Below, piece by piece: positions 1 through 10,233 of a stretch of 38,288 nucleotides of DNA. The stretch covers positions 1 through 38,288 of the forward strand of contig JASJAL010000058.1 of NCBI GenBank assembly GCA_030067055.1, read 5' to 3'. Numbering within the stretch: the first letter of the stretch is position 1; each line of letters begins with the position of its first letter. The notes under the pieces were generated by a model. It saw only the letters and a program-made list of their open reading frames with translations. It did no database searches and was not told the origin of the DNA. The DNA is from Kiloniellales bacterium (lineage in GTDB: Bacteria; Pseudomonadota; Alphaproteobacteria; Kiloniellales; JAKSBE01). The translations under genes and the position numbers were made by a program.

Positions 1-363
1 CGATGTGATGCCAGGAATAACGTCGTAAGGGATGCCGCGCGCCGAAAGCGCGGCCGCCTCCTCGCTGCCCCGGCCGAAGACGAAGGGATCGCCGCCCTTG
101 AGGCGAACGACGCGCCGGCCGCTTTCTGCGAGACGAACGAGCAGGGCGTTGATCTCGCCCTGCGGCACGGGATGATGTCCGGGCTGCTTGCCGACGTAGA
201 TCCGCGCCGCACCCGCCGGCGCCATGGCAAGGATCTCCTCGGAGACGAGCCGATCGTAGACGACGACCTCGGCGGATTCTAAACAACGCAGCGCCTTGAC
301 GGTGAGTAGGTCCGGATCGCCAGGTCCTGCGCCGACCAGAAAGACCCGTCCAACGTCCTGCAT
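1..363 (-). CDS. nirE: Uroporphyrinogen-III C-methyltransferase, N-terminal part (cut by window edge)
   Basis: The frame starts at ATG 363 and stays open to base 1, giving 121 residues of the N-terminus. It shows the SAM-dependent tetrapyrrole methylase signature: [18 protein letters not shown] near residues 7-24, VVYDRLV near 34-40, and the loop [13 protein letters not shown] near 88-100. This enzyme family methylates uroporphyrinogen III at C2 and C7 to make precorrin-2, the entry point to siroheme, cobalamin and heme d1. It lies 79 bases downstream of nirS on the same strand, the order seen in Paracoccus-type nirSE clusters, so a role in heme d1 supply (NirE) is the best reading. A siroheme or cobalamin enzyme (CobA) would look the same over this stretch. 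The family assignment is firm and the symbol comes from context. Confidence 0.88.
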   Translation of the reverse strand, partial: MQDVGRVFLVGAGPGDPDLLTVKALRCLESAEVVVYDRLVSEEILAMAPAGAARIYVGKQPGHHPVPQGEINALLVRLAESGRRVVRLKGGDPFVFGRGSEEAAALSARGIPYDVIPGITS

Positions 364-442
364 CAGAGCCTCCCTTTGGCAACCCTTGGAACGTCGACGG
401 GCGGCCGGTCGAAACCCGCCGCCCGTCCACACTTCAGCACGC

Positions 443-2248
<1,806 letters not shown>

Positions 2249-2278
2249 CTAGGGTGCGCCGCAGCACAACCTGTCGCC

Positions 2279-2292
2279 TTGACTTCGGTCAA
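2279..2292. promoter_or_regulatory. FNR/Dnr-type box in nirS-nirI intergenic region, nirS-proximal
   Basis: The 14 bases TTGACTTCGGTCAA form a perfect TTGAC-N4-GTCAA inverted repeat, the binding pattern of Fnr/Dnr/NnrR regulators. If it acts at the usual -41.5 position toward nirS, transcription would start near 2244 and leave a leader of about 26 bases. The site is directly visible; which regulator binds it is inferred. Confidence 0.85.
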
Positions 2293-2311
2293 AAAGAGCC
2301 GCGGTGCCGGA

Positions 2312-2325
2312 TTGATCTTGGTCAA
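2312..2325. promoter_or_regulatory. FNR/Dnr-type box in nirS-nirI intergenic region, nirI-proximal
   Basis: TTGATCTTGGTCAA fits TTGA-N6-TCAA. Its centre lies about 40 bases before the nirI ATG. A -10-like TAGTGT sits at about 2347-2352, so a class II start would fall on the nirI start codon itself. The site is directly visible; its promoter assignment is inferred. Confidence 0.8.
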
Positions 2326-2358
2326 GGCCCGCCCCCAAGGCCGGGCTAGTGTCCTCGA

Positions 2359-4458
2359 ATGCCGCTCGCCCCCATCCTTTCGCGTTTTGCTGCAATCCTG
2401 GCGGTGCCTCTCCTGCTGGCGACCGCCGGAATTGCGGTCGCCGCCGAAGCCGACGTCGCCGCGGAGCTCTTCGAGGTACCGAAGTCCGCGCTGAGCGTTG
2501 GCGGTTTCGAGGGCAAGCCGCCGGCCGCCGAGGTGCGCCACAATGGCCAATTGCTGGGCTACCTTGTCTCCAGTCAGGCGGCCATCGGCTCGGTCGGCTA
2601 CTCCGGCAAGCCGGTTGACGTATGGCTGGCGATCGACCTGGAAGCCAACGTGGCCGGCGCCAAGCTGATCGCCCATCAGGAACCGATCCTGGTGATCGGC
2701 GTCACCCCGGAAGACCTGGAGGCCTACGTCTCCGGTTTCGCGGGCCTGGATCTCGCGACCGGCCGGCTCGTGACGGATTCGGAAGACCGCACCCTGCCCG
2801 ACGCCGTGGCCGGCGCCACCGTTTCCAGCGCGGTCATCAAAGATGCGATCCTGCGCAGCGGCAGGGCTATCGCCGCGGCTCGCGGGCTTCTCGGGGGTAC
2901 GGCCGGCGGGCCGACACTCGACCGCAGCAGCTTCGAGCCGGCAAGCTGGACGGCCCTTATCGACCGCGGGGCGCTGGTCCGGCGCGACATCACCCGCGGC
3001 GAGGTCGCGAACGTCCTGGGCGAGACGCCGCCGAGCGGGTCAGAAGCCGGGCAGACCTTCATCACGCTTCTGGCCGGCCTGGCCACGCCGCCGAGCGTCG
3101 GCCAAAACCTGCTCGGCCGGCGGACCTACGAATCCTTGCTGGCCGAGATGGGCGCCGAGGACAACCTGCTGCTGATCGCAGCAGAGGGGCTCTATTCCTT
3201 CAAGGGCACCAGCTATCGCCGCAGCGGCGTCTTCGAGCGCGTCGAGCTGCGCCAAGACGCCCTTACGATCAAGCTGACCAGCGAGTCCTATCGCAATGTC
3301 GAAGCGCTCAGCGCCGAAGCTGCGCCGGATCTGCGCGAGATCGGGGTCTTCAAGGTGCCGGCGACCAGCGGCTTCGACCCGGCCCGGCCTTGGGAGCTGG
3401 TGCTCCTAGTGAAGCGGGAGGCGGCTGCGGGCGGCCTGGTCGCGGCAACCTTTTCGCTGCGCTTTCGGCCGCCGGCCTGGCTTTTCGTCGACCCCGGAGA
3501 GGACGCCCCGAGCGAGGCCACGCCGCAGGAGGCCACCTTGTGGCAGGAGATATGGCGGGACCGGGCCTTCGAGATCGCGGCCTTGGCTCTGCTTTTGCTG
3601 ATCCTGGCCGCGATCCTGACGTTTCAGGATTCTCTCGCCCGGCACTACCGGCTCTACCGTCGGGTTCGTATCGGCTTCCTGGTCGTCACCCTGGTCTGGC
3701 TGGGCTGGATCGCCGGGGCGCAGCTCTCGGTGGTCAACGTCCTCACCTTCATCCAAGCGCTACTGACCGGGTTCCAGTGGGAGCTCTTCCTTCTCGATCC
3801 CCTGATCTTCGTGCTCTGGGGCTTCGTCGCCGTCGGCCTTTTGTTCTTCGGCCGCGGCGTCTTCTGCGGCTGGCTCTGCCCCTTCGGTGCCCTGCAGGAG
3901 CTGCTGAACATCGCAGCGCAGCGGCTGCGCATTCCGCAGGTCCCCATTCCCTTCGCCCTCCACGAGCGGCTCTGGCCGATCAAGTACATCCTGTTCCTGG
4001 GGCTTTTCGCCATTTCCCTGCATTCCGTGACCCTGGCCTTCCGTTTTGCCGAGATCGAGCCATTCAAGACCGCCATCGCGCTGAAGTTCCTGCGCGATTG
4101 GCCCTACCTGCTCTATGCGGTCGGGCTGCTCGGGATCGGTCTTTTCGTTCAGCGTTTCTTCTGCCGATACCTCTGCCCGCTGGGCGCCGCGCTGGCGATT
4201 CCCGCCCGGCTCCGCATGTTCGAGTGGCTGAAGCGCAAGGTGCAGTGCGGCCGGGAGTGCCGGATCTGCGCCAGCCGCTGCCCGGTGCAGGCGATTCACC
4301 CCTTGGGCCAGATCAATCCCAACGAATGCATCCACTGCCTGAACTGCCAAACGCTTTACTACGACGCGACGACCTGTCCGCCTCTGGTGGCCCGGGCGCA
4401 GCGGCGTGCGCGGGCGAGCCAGGCCGCGGCGGCAGCGGAAGGCAAGTCGGCAAGCTGA
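2359..4458 (+). CDS. nirI: NosR/NirI-family membrane flavo-iron-sulfur protein
   Basis: The product has 699 residues. A signal peptide (1-28) precedes a periplasmic FMN-binding domain with the flavinylation motif DAVAGAT (Thr near 154). Several membrane helices run from about 395 to 610. Two CxxxCP motifs (CGWLCPFG and CRYLCPLG) and a C-terminal pair of [4Fe-4S] motifs beginning CRICASRCP and CIHCLNC follow. This is the full NosR/NirI layout. Family members pass electrons from the quinol pool or are needed for expression or activity of N2O or nitrite reductase. Divergence from nirS points to NirI rather than NosR, as in Paracoccus, and no nosZ is present here. No clear ribosome-binding site precedes ATG 2359, which fits a leaderless transcript (see findings). 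Family is certain; the symbol rests on context. Confidence 0.92.
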   Translation: MPLAPILSRFAAILAVPLLLATAGIAVAAEADVAAELFEVPKSALSVGGFEGKPPAAEVRHNGQLLGYLVSSQAAIGSVGYSGKPVDVWLAIDLEANVAGAKLIAHQEPILVIGVTPEDLEAYVSGFAGLDLATGRLVTDSEDRTLPDAVAGATVSSAVIKDAILRSGRAIAAARGLLGGTAGGPTLDRSSFEPASWTALIDRGALVRRDITRGEVANVLGETPPSGSEAGQTFITLLAGLATPPSVGQNLLGRRTYESLLAEMGAEDNLLLIAAEGLYSFKGTSYRRSGVFERVELRQDALTIKLTSESYRNVEALSAEAAPDLREIGVFKVPATSGFDPARPWELVLLVKREAAAGGLVAATFSLRFRPPAWLFVDPGEDAPSEATPQEATLWQEIWRDRAFEIAALALLLLILAAILTFQDSLARHYRLYRRVRIGFLVVTLVWLGWIAGAQLSVVNVLTFIQALLTGFQWELFLLDPLIFVLWGFVAVGLLFFGRGVFCGWLCPFGALQELLNIAAQRLRIPQVPIPFALHERLWPIKYILFLGLFAISLHSVTLAFRFAEIEPFKTAIALKFLRDWPYLLYAVGLLGIGLFVQRFFCRYLCPLGAALAIPARLRMFEWLKRKVQCGRECRICASRCPVQAIHPLGQINPNECIHCLNCQTLYYDATTCPPLVARAQRRARASQAAAAAEGKSAS

Positions 4459-4539
4459 TGCTTCCCCCCGAGCGGTGTCGTATGACGATGCGCGCCACCC
4501 CTGACCGGGCAGGCTGGGTTCGGCGCTGAACCCTAGAAA

Positions 4540-4553
4540 TTGATCTCGATCAA
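4540..4553. promoter_or_regulatory. FNR/Dnr-type box upstream of dnr
   Basis: TTGATCTCGATCAA is a perfect palindrome matching the Fnr/Dnr pattern. It lies 78 bases before the regulator gene start. A -10-like TACACT at 4577-4582 is spaced so that the box would centre near -41.5, a class II activator position. Autoregulation or control by a second Fnr-type protein is inferred. Confidence 0.87.
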
Positions 4554-4576
4554 TGAGCCTGACAGCGCTTCCGGCT

Positions 4577-4582
4577 TACACT
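4577..4582 (+). promoter_or_regulatory. -10 element of the dnr promoter
   Basis: TACACT is a good -10 hexamer match about 30 bases downstream of the box centre at 4546. It places the likely transcription start near 4588 and leaves a leader of about 44 bases before the gene. Confidence 0.55.
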
Positions 4583-4631
4583 ATTCTAAATTGCGAGGTT
4601 CCAAAGAAGACCTACGAACCGGGAGTTCGTT

Positions 4632-5342
4632 ATGTACGGCAAGCCCGTGGCGTCAGAGATTGCCCGCGAGGCCCTGATTCTCCGGAGCCTGCCGCAGGAT
4701 CTTGCGGAGGAGCTTCTTCAGACCGCAGTCGCCAGGACCTTCGGCCGGGGCGAGACGGTCTTCCTCCAGGGCGATCCGGCCAACCACATCTTCATCGTGA
4801 TCGAAGGCTGGGTGAAGCTGTTCCGCATGACGCCGAATGGCACCGAGGCCGTGGTCGGCGTTTTCACCCAGGGCCGGAGCTTCGCAGAGGCCGCGGTTTT
4901 CTCGGGTGTACCCTATCCGGTCACCGCCGAGGCAGTTACCGACTGCCAGCTGTTCTCACTTCCGGCCCAGGCCATCCTGTCGCGCATGCGGGCCCGGCCG
5001 GAGATCTGTCTGTCGGTGCTCGCGGCATCCTTCATGCACCTGCACGGTTTGGTCAGCCAAATCGAGCAGTTGAAGGCGCACACGGGCGCCCAGCGCCTGG
5101 CCGAGTTTCTGGTCGATCTCTGCCCGGTCGAGACCGGCGCCTGCACCATCACCCTGCCCTACGACAAGTCGCTGATCGCGGGACGCCTGGGCATGAAGCC
5201 GGAGAGCCTGTCGCGGGCCTTCGGTCGCCTGCGCGAACAGGGCGTGAGCGTATCGCACAACCAGGCCGCGATCCGCGACGTGGAAGCCCTGCGCGACTAC
5301 GTCGAGGAGGATCGCGCCCTGGCCTGGAGCCGCGCCCAGTAG
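4632..5342 (+). CDS. dnr: Crp/Fnr-family regulator, Dnr/NnrR-like
   Basis: The product is a 236-residue cytoplasmic transcription factor. A cyclic-nucleotide-binding-type sensory domain (about 20-140; GETVFLQGDPANHIFIVIEG near 39-58) leads to a dimerisation helix and a C-terminal helix-turn-helix (SLIAGRLGMKPESLSRAFGR near 178-197). There is no N-terminal Cys cluster of the kind that binds the [4Fe-4S] cluster of oxygen-sensing Fnr, so a heme-based NO sensor of the Dnr/NnrR group is more likely. ATG 4632 is supported by GGGAG seven bases upstream. It sits between nirI and the convergent nor genes and has its own box. It probably drives all six boxes in this window in response to NO. Family is firm; the subgroup is inferred from context and the missing cysteines. 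Confidence 0.88.
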   Translation: MYGKPVASEIAREALILRSLPQDLAEELLQTAVARTFGRGETVFLQGDPANHIFIVIEGWVKLFRMTPNGTEAVVGVFTQGRSFAEAAVFSGVPYPVTAEAVTDCQLFSLPAQAILSRMRARPEICLSVLAASFMHLHGLVSQIEQLKAHTGAQRLAEFLVDLCPVETGACTITLPYDKSLIAGRLGMKPESLSRAFGRLREQGVSVSHNQAAIRDVEALRDYVEEDRALAWSRAQ

Positions 5343-5352
5343 ACCGTCTTTG

Positions 5353-5367
5353 TGAGCCTTCGGCTCA
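5353..5367. terminator. Short hairpin between convergent dnr and norD
   Basis: TGAGCC-TTC-GGCTCA forms a six-base-pair stem with a three-base loop. It lies in the 22-base gap between the dnr stop and the norD stop and includes the norD stop codon. Neither strand has a T-tract after it, so it is a weak candidate for a shared terminator or an mRNA 3'-end stabiliser. Confidence 0.35.
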
Positions 5368-7326
5368 GCCCTGAACCAGATGCCGGTAGAGCTGCGGCAG
5401 CGCTGCGGTCAGGTTCTCCGGCTGGGCGACGACGGAAAAGCCGCCCGGCCCGAAAATCCGACCGAACTGTTCGCGTGACTTCGAGTCGATGGTGACGCCG
5501 AAGACGCTTTGGCCGAGGCGACGGGATTCCTGAATCGCCTTGCGGCTGTCTTCGACGCCGTAACGGCCCTCATAGTGGTCGAGATCGTTGGGCTTGCCGT
5601 CGGTCAGTATCAGCAGAAGGCGCCGACTGCGCGATCTCGACTGAAGCTCCTTTGCCACATGCCGAACCGCTGCCCCCAAACGGGTGTAGAAGCTCGGCCG
5701 CAGCTGCCCGATCCGGGCTTCGACCTTGGGACCCATCGCTTCCCGGAACGACTTGCAGCTCTCGACGTAGACCCGCTCCCGCCTCAGCGAGGAGAAGGCG
5801 TAGATTGCGGCTTCGTCGCCGCAGGCCTCCAGGCCCCAAGCAAAGGCGACCAGGGCCTCGCGCGCGACTTCGATCACACTCCTGCTGCCGACCGCGGATT
5901 CGGTCGAGCGGGAGCTGTCGAAGAGAATTGCGACGGCGAGATCCCGCTCCGCCGTCAAATTCGCCCGGTAGACCCGGTCCGTGATCTCGCCGCTGGCGCG
6001 AAAATCGACCCAGGCCCGGATCGCGGCATCGATGTCGAGATCATCGCCCTCGGGCTGGCGGGGCAGGATCACGCGCTTCGGTCTCAGCGCCTCGAACTGG
6101 CGCTTGACCGCCTGAATCCGCCGCCGCGCAGCGGCCTCGGTTAGGCTGTCCGGAATCGCTTCGGTCGCTTCCAGGCGGCTGGTTAGAACCCGGCAGTGCT
6201 CGGGCCAGTAGCTGCCGCGCCGGTAGTCCCATTCCGGATAGAGCAGCACGCCCGAAAGCCTTTCGCGGTCGACATCCTCCGGCGCCAGGTCCAGGTGCAG
6301 CTTCAGCCTCGTCTTCGCCGCCCCGAGGTTCCGGCTTACGGACAGATGGTCGTGATCGTCGGCCGCCTTCTTCGCAGCCTCGATGTCGTCGTCTTCGACC
6401 CTGCGGTTGATATTCAGATGCTCGGCCCAGGACAGAATCGATTCGAAGCGGTGCAGGATCAAGCTGTCCTTGCGCGCCGCCTGGTCGCTGGGACGCCGCT
6501 TGCCGCGAAACAGGCCTTGCTTCTCGGCCTCCTTCGCAGCCTCCTCTTGCTCTTGTGGCGCGTCGTCTTTCGACGACGGCTGAAGCGCCGGCGCCACGCC
6601 GCCTTCGGGCCACAGCGGCGGCGGCGCGAAGCGGCGATAGCGGCGGGGCGCGACCAGATCGTCTAGTGACGCCGAGGGATCCTGGACCAGCGCTGCGTAG
6701 CGACCCGCCAATGCCCCCTCCGGGGGCTCCTTCGGATCCAGAAGGCACCGGATCACCGCCTCCATCGCGGATTCCTCATCAGAAAGGCGGGCGGCCGGGG
6801 GGCGCATCGCCAGGCAGGCGGCGGTCAACTCGCCGTAGAGGCCAGTGAGGCCCGGGCAGGCCTCCAGGGCGGCCGCGGTCAAGCGGCAGGCCCGGCGCAG
6901 GCTTTGGACATCGGCCCGCAGTGGATCGTGGGAGGGGGCCTCCGGCGAAGGCAGCCCCGCACAACAAGCCACCAGCCAGATATAGAAGCCTTCGTTCATC
7001 TCGCGCCGCGGCGAGAGCGCAATCCGCGGCGGCAGGCGGAGCGTCTCGCCGTCGAAGGAAACCTGGCCGACCGGGGTTTCCGGACCGGAGCCGCGCGGGC
7101 GGCGAGAGGAACCGGCTTGCCGGCTCTCCGCGAAGGCCGGCTTGATCTCCACTTCCCCGGCGCCGCCGAGACCGCGAAAGAGGATGGCGAGCCGGCCTGA
7201 CATCTCGTCCAAGGCGACGCCGGCTCCGTCGTCGGGTGCCTCTCCCTTGTTCCGTTCGAGAACGGCGTGCCACAGCGAGCCGACGGCCTCTTCCGGTTCC
7301 CAGGGTTTGAAGGATAGCCCGGCCAC
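5365..7326 (-). CDS. norD: Nitric oxide reductase activation protein NorD
   Basis: The 653-residue product has a C-terminal von Willebrand factor A domain. The metal-ion-dependent adhesion motif DSSRS lies in AILFDSSRSTES and a second signature is LTDGKPND. The middle is highly charged and rich in Glu, Lys and Ala. NorD works with the AAA+ ATPase NorQ to assemble or activate the NorBC complex, probably by inserting the non-heme iron. Length fits the family. The start is GTG 7326. It lies 13 bases after norQ and is the last gene of norCBQD. It converges with dnr. Confidence 0.93.
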   Translation of the reverse strand: MAGLSFKPWEPEEAVGSLWHAVLERNKGEAPDDGAGVALDEMSGRLAILFRGLGGAGEVEIKPAFAESRQAGSSRRPRGSGPETPVGQVSFDGETLRLPPRIALSPRREMNEGFYIWLVACCAGLPSPEAPSHDPLRADVQSLRRACRLTAAALEACPGLTGLYGELTAACLAMRPPAARLSDEESAMEAVIRCLLDPKEPPEGALAGRYAALVQDPSASLDDLVAPRRYRRFAPPPLWPEGGVAPALQPSSKDDAPQEQEEAAKEAEKQGLFRGKRRPSDQAARKDSLILHRFESILSWAEHLNINRRVEDDDIEAAKKAADDHDHLSVSRNLGAAKTRLKLHLDLAPEDVDRERLSGVLLYPEWDYRRGSYWPEHCRVLTSRLEATEAIPDSLTEAAARRRIQAVKRQFEALRPKRVILPRQPEGDDLDIDAAIRAWVDFRASGEITDRVYRANLTAERDLAVAILFDSSRSTESAVGSRSVIEVAREALVAFAWGLEACGDEAAIYAFSSLRRERVYVESCKSFREAMGPKVEARIGQLRPSFYTRLGAAVRHVAKELQSRSRSRRLLLILTDGKPNDLDHYEGRYGVEDSRKAIQESRRLGQSVFGVTIDSKSREQFGRIFGPGGFSVVAQPENLTAALPQLYRHLVQG

Positions 7327-7339
7327 GGCCCGACGCCGG

Positions 7340-8158
7340 TCAGCCGTAGACCGCCGCGACGAGATCCCAGAGGCCGCGTTTCACCTCGGCATCGTCGCTC
7401 AAAGGCTGAATCAGAGCGACATCGACCGCCTGTTCCACGGCCATGCCGTCGCGGATCAGCGTGGCGGCATAGACCAGAAGCCGGGTGGAAACCCCTTCCT
7501 CCAAGTCCTGGCCCTTGAGGGCCCTGAGCTTGCCGCCCAGGCGAACCAGTGGCGCGACGCGATCCGGGCTCAGTCCGCTTTCGGCGGCAACGATCTCGGT
7601 TTCCGCTGCCGCCGGCGGAAAGTCGAATTCCAGCGCGAGGAAGCGCTGCCGCGTGGACGGCTTCAGAGTCTTCAGGATGTTCTGGTAGCCCGGGTTGTAG
7701 GAAACCACCAGCATGAAGCCGGGCGGCGCCTCGAGAACCTCACCGGTGCGATCGATCGGCAGGATTCGCCGGTCGTCGGTCAGGGGATGCAAGACCACGC
7801 TGACGTCCTTGCGGGCCTCGACCACCTCGTCGAGATAGCAAATCGCGCCGTCGCGTACGGCCCGGGTCAGCGGTCCGTCGATCCACAGGGTCTCTTCGCC
7901 CTTCAGAAGATAGCGGCCGATCAGGTCAGCCGCGCTGAGGTCGTCGTGGCAGGCCACCGTATGGATCGGCCGGCCGAGGCGCGAGGCCATGTGGGAGACG
8001 AAACGAGTCTTGCCGCAGCCGGTGGGTCCTTTCAACAGCAAGGGCAGACGATTGCGGAAAGCCGCTTCGAAGACGGCGCATTCGCCACCGAGCGGCAAGT
8101 AGAAGGGGGCTTCGTGGCCCCCTTCCCCTGCGAGCTCAGTCGGACTTGCCGCGTCCAC
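7340..8158 (-). CDS. norQ: AAA+ ATPase NorQ (MoxR family)
   Basis: The 272-residue cytoplasmic ATPase has Walker A GPTGCGKT at residues 44-51 and a Walker B region [10 protein letters not shown]. The MoxR-group layout matches NorQ/CbbQ, which pair with VWA-domain partners such as NorD. It is needed to make active NorBC. The start is GTG 8158, six bases after the norB stop. GGAG within the norB 3' end acts as the ribosome-binding site, which suggests translational coupling. Confidence 0.94.
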   Translation of the reverse strand: MDAASPTELAGEGGHEAPFYLPLGGECAVFEAAFRNRLPLLLKGPTGCGKTRFVSHMASRLGRPIHTVACHDDLSAADLIGRYLLKGEETLWIDGPLTRAVRDGAICYLDEVVEARKDVSVVLHPLTDDRRILPIDRTGEVLEAPPGFMLVVSYNPGYQNILKTLKPSTRQRFLALEFDFPPAAAETEIVAAESGLSPDRVAPLVRLGGKLRALKGQDLEEGVSTRLLVYAATLIRDGMAVEQAVDVALIQPLSDDAEVKRGLWDLVAAVYG

Positions 8159-8164
8159 GGGCCT

Positions 8165-9505
8165 CTACTCCGCCGGGGCGGCCGCCGGTGCGATCATCTC
8201 ACGCTCGCGCGGCACCAGGATCGCGTAGAGGAAAAGCAGCGCTCCCACGACCACGACGACCCCAGAACCGAAGCGCATCACGAAGAAGATATGAAGCTGA
8301 TCCTGGACGTCCATGAAGTATTCGCCCATCACCCGCTGGAGGTGGGTCTGCACCACCCCGGCGAAGGTCAAGGTGAAGGTCATGAAGGCCATGCCGCCGG
8401 TCATAAGCCAGAAGCTGACCATGTTCAGGACCTGGTTGTAGGGATCGCGATTGCGCAGCATCGGAAAGGCATAGGTCATGATCGCCAGGTTCAACGAGAC
8501 GTAAGCCCCGAAGAATGCGAGGTGACCGTGCGCCGCCGTGATCTGGGTGCCATGGGTGTAGAAGTTGATGCCGTGGAGGGTGTGCATGAAGCCCCAGACC
8601 CCGCCGCCGAAGAAAGCCACCACCGCGCAGCCCAGCGCCCACAGCAAGGCCGCCTTGTTCGGATGCTCCCGGCGGCCCTTCCAGACCATGGTGAAGGTGA
8701 AGAGCACCATGGCGAAGAAGGGCACCACCTCGAAGGTCGAGAAGATCGAGCCGACCCACTGCCAGTAGGCTGGCGCGCCGATCCAGAAGTAGTGATGGCC
8801 GGTGCCGAGCAGGCCGCTGAACAGCGCGGTCGCCACGATAACGTAGAGCCACTTCTCGATGACCTCGCGGTCGACGCCGGTCAGCTTTAGCATCAGGTAG
8901 GCGAGGATCGAAGCCATGATCAGCTCCCAGACACCTTCGACCCAGATGTGGACCACGTACCACCAGTACATCTTGTCCAAGCTGAGGTTCGAAGGGTTGT
9001 AGAGCGAGAACAGGAAGAAGATCGCCAAGCCCCAGAGACCGAGCAGCAGGATGTTGGTGATCGCCGTCTTGCGCCCCTTGAGGAAAGTCATCGTGACGTT
9101 GAAGAGAAAGATCAGCGCGGCAACGATGATGCCGAGCTTGACCCAGAGCGGCTGCTCCAGGAACTCGCGCCCCTCGTGGATCCCGAAGACGTAGCCGATC
9201 ACCGCGGCCAGCGCCCCGACCAGCAGGATCGCAAGCTGCAAGTACGCCAGCATCGGCGAGTGGATGTCCCGCTCCGCCTCCTCGGGGATCACGAAGTAGG
9301 CCGCACCGAAGAACCCAAGGAGGAGCCAGACGATCAGCGCGCTGGTGTGGATCATGCGCAGGATGTTGAAGGGCAGGGTCTCCGCCAGAAAGTTAGGAGC
9401 GACGTAGACCCACCCGGCCGCCAGTCCCATGGTCACCTGTAGGGCGAAGAGGACCAAGGCGGCGAGGAAATAGTAGAGAGCGATCTTCTGGGATTCGTAT
9501 TTCAT
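8165..9505 (-). CDS. norB: Nitric oxide reductase large subunit NorB
   Basis: This is the catalytic membrane subunit of the cytochrome c-dependent NO reductase (2 NO to N2O). It has 446 residues and about 12 helices. Visible ligands are His53 and the AAHGHLAFFG pair (His326, His328) for the hemes. His186, His237 and His238 serve the non-heme iron FeB, and the NOR-typical glutamates in HIWVEGVWEL (Glu190, Glu194) are present. No N-terminal quinol-oxidising extension is present, so it is cNOR and not qNOR. It lies 22 bases downstream of norC and is followed at once by norQ. Confidence 0.97.
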   Translation of the reverse strand: MKYESQKIALYYFLAALVLFALQVTMGLAAGWVYVAPNFLAETLPFNILRMIHTSALIVWLLLGFFGAAYFVIPEEAERDIHSPMLAYLQLAILLVGALAAVIGYVFGIHEGREFLEQPLWVKLGIIVAALIFLFNVTMTFLKGRKTAITNILLLGLWGLAIFFLFSLYNPSNLSLDKMYWWYVVHIWVEGVWELIMASILAYLMLKLTGVDREVIEKWLYVIVATALFSGLLGTGHHYFWIGAPAYWQWVGSIFSTFEVVPFFAMVLFTFTMVWKGRREHPNKAALLWALGCAVVAFFGGGVWGFMHTLHGINFYTHGTQITAAHGHLAFFGAYVSLNLAIMTYAFPMLRNRDPYNQVLNMVSFWLMTGGMAFMTFTLTFAGVVQTHLQRVMGEYFMDVQDQLHIFFVMRFGSGVVVVVGALLFLYAILVPREREMIAPAAAPAE

Positions 9506-9527
9506 GCTGGTGTCTCCTGTACCGCTC

Positions 9528-9980
9528 TCAGCCCGCCTCGTTCGGCGGCCAACCCTGCGTATCGATCCGGCTGACCCACTCGAAGAAGTCGATCAGATCT
9601 TCCAGTTCCTGGTCGCTGAGGTTGAAGTTCGGCATCTGACGGCGCCCCTCGATGCCGGTCGGCTGGCTTTCGATCCAGATTTTCAAGGCTTCACGTGCAC
9701 CCTCCGGATCGTCAGCGCCGCCATATCGTATCCAGACATTTCCCAGCTCGGGCGCGAAGTAGGCGCCCTCGCCCAGAATGGTGTGGCAGTTGATGCAGGA
9801 GTGCTTCTCCCAGACGTGCTTGCCGCGGGCGACCGCTTCGTTCAGGCCCGCGCTGTCCGTCGAGGTGTTGACGATGTAGAAGTGACTGTGAATGGTCAGG
9901 CCAACAAAAATAACGAGGAAGGCGAGCGATCCACCATAGAAGATGTTTCGCGCGCGCGATTTCGTCATGAGTTCTTTCAT
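9528..9980 (-). CDS. norC: Nitric oxide reductase cytochrome c subunit NorC
   Basis: The 150-residue product has one N-terminal membrane anchor (about 14-32) and a periplasmic cytochrome c domain with CINCH (Cys62, Cys65, His66). The distal ligand Met is probably in RRQMPNFNLSD. It takes electrons from soluble cytochrome c or a cupredoxin and passes them to NorB. Length matches known NorC. It is the first gene of norCBQD, with an Fnr-type box about 70 bases upstream of ATG 9980. Confidence 0.97.
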   Translation of the reverse strand: MKELMTKSRARNIFYGGSLAFLVIFVGLTIHSHFYIVNTSTDSAGLNEAVARGKHVWEKHSCINCHTILGEGAYFAPELGNVWIRYGGADDPEGAREALKIWIESQPTGIEGRRQMPNFNLSDQELEDLIDFFEWVSRIDTQGWPPNEAG

Positions 9981-10049
9981 CGCGGCCCCTTGCGACCTCG
10001 GTTCGCGGTTTCGGTGCAGAGAAACTGATCTTATCCCGATCTTCTAACC

Positions 10050-10063
10050 TTGACCAAAATCAA
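10050..10063. promoter_or_regulatory. FNR/Dnr-type box upstream of norC
   Basis: TTGACCAAAATCAA matches TTGA-N6-TCAA. Placing it at -41.5 gives a norC transcription start near 10015 and a leader of about 35 bases. It sits between norC and the 3' scrap of an nnrS-like gene, the same arrangement as the box at 18111. Confidence 0.85.
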
Positions 10064-10111
10064 TCTTCGCGACAGTCGTGCTAGCCTCGGCGATCAGAAC
10101 AAGCACCGACG

Positions 10112-10204
10112 CTACCGCATCGGCGCGCGGGACAGGACGAAGCCCAGGAAGCCGCCGGACCGAAGCAAGCCCGAGGTGATCCACAGCACCATCTGTTCGA
10201 GGGG
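10112..10204 (-). pseudogene. 3' remnant of a second nnrS gene
   Basis: Read on the minus strand, this stretch encodes PLEQMVLWITSGLLRSGGFL and then GFVLSRAPMR before a TAG stop. The intact NnrS at 18146 ends with the colinear LPLDQMALLIASGVLWSGAF followed by LGFVLVYGPM. Roughly three quarters of the bases agree over about 65 positions by eye. The frame has an in-frame stop just upstream and no start, so only the last membrane helix survives. It lies between the hemerythrin gene and the norC promoter box. Confidence 0.8.
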
Positions 10205-10233
10205 TTTACGGGCAGTAAACTGCGCCTGCTTTC

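Noticed and set aside
2622..4529. Long Arg/Pro-rich open frame within nirI
   Set aside because: Composition is typical of an out-of-frame GC-rich shadow, and nirI fills the region with clear motifs.
5353..5367. Strong intrinsic terminator
   Set aside because: The stem is short and no T-tract follows on either strand, so it is listed only as a weak hairpin.
7142..8890. Plus-strand open frame across norD, norQ and norB
   Set aside because: It spans three certain genes antisense and shows no domain.
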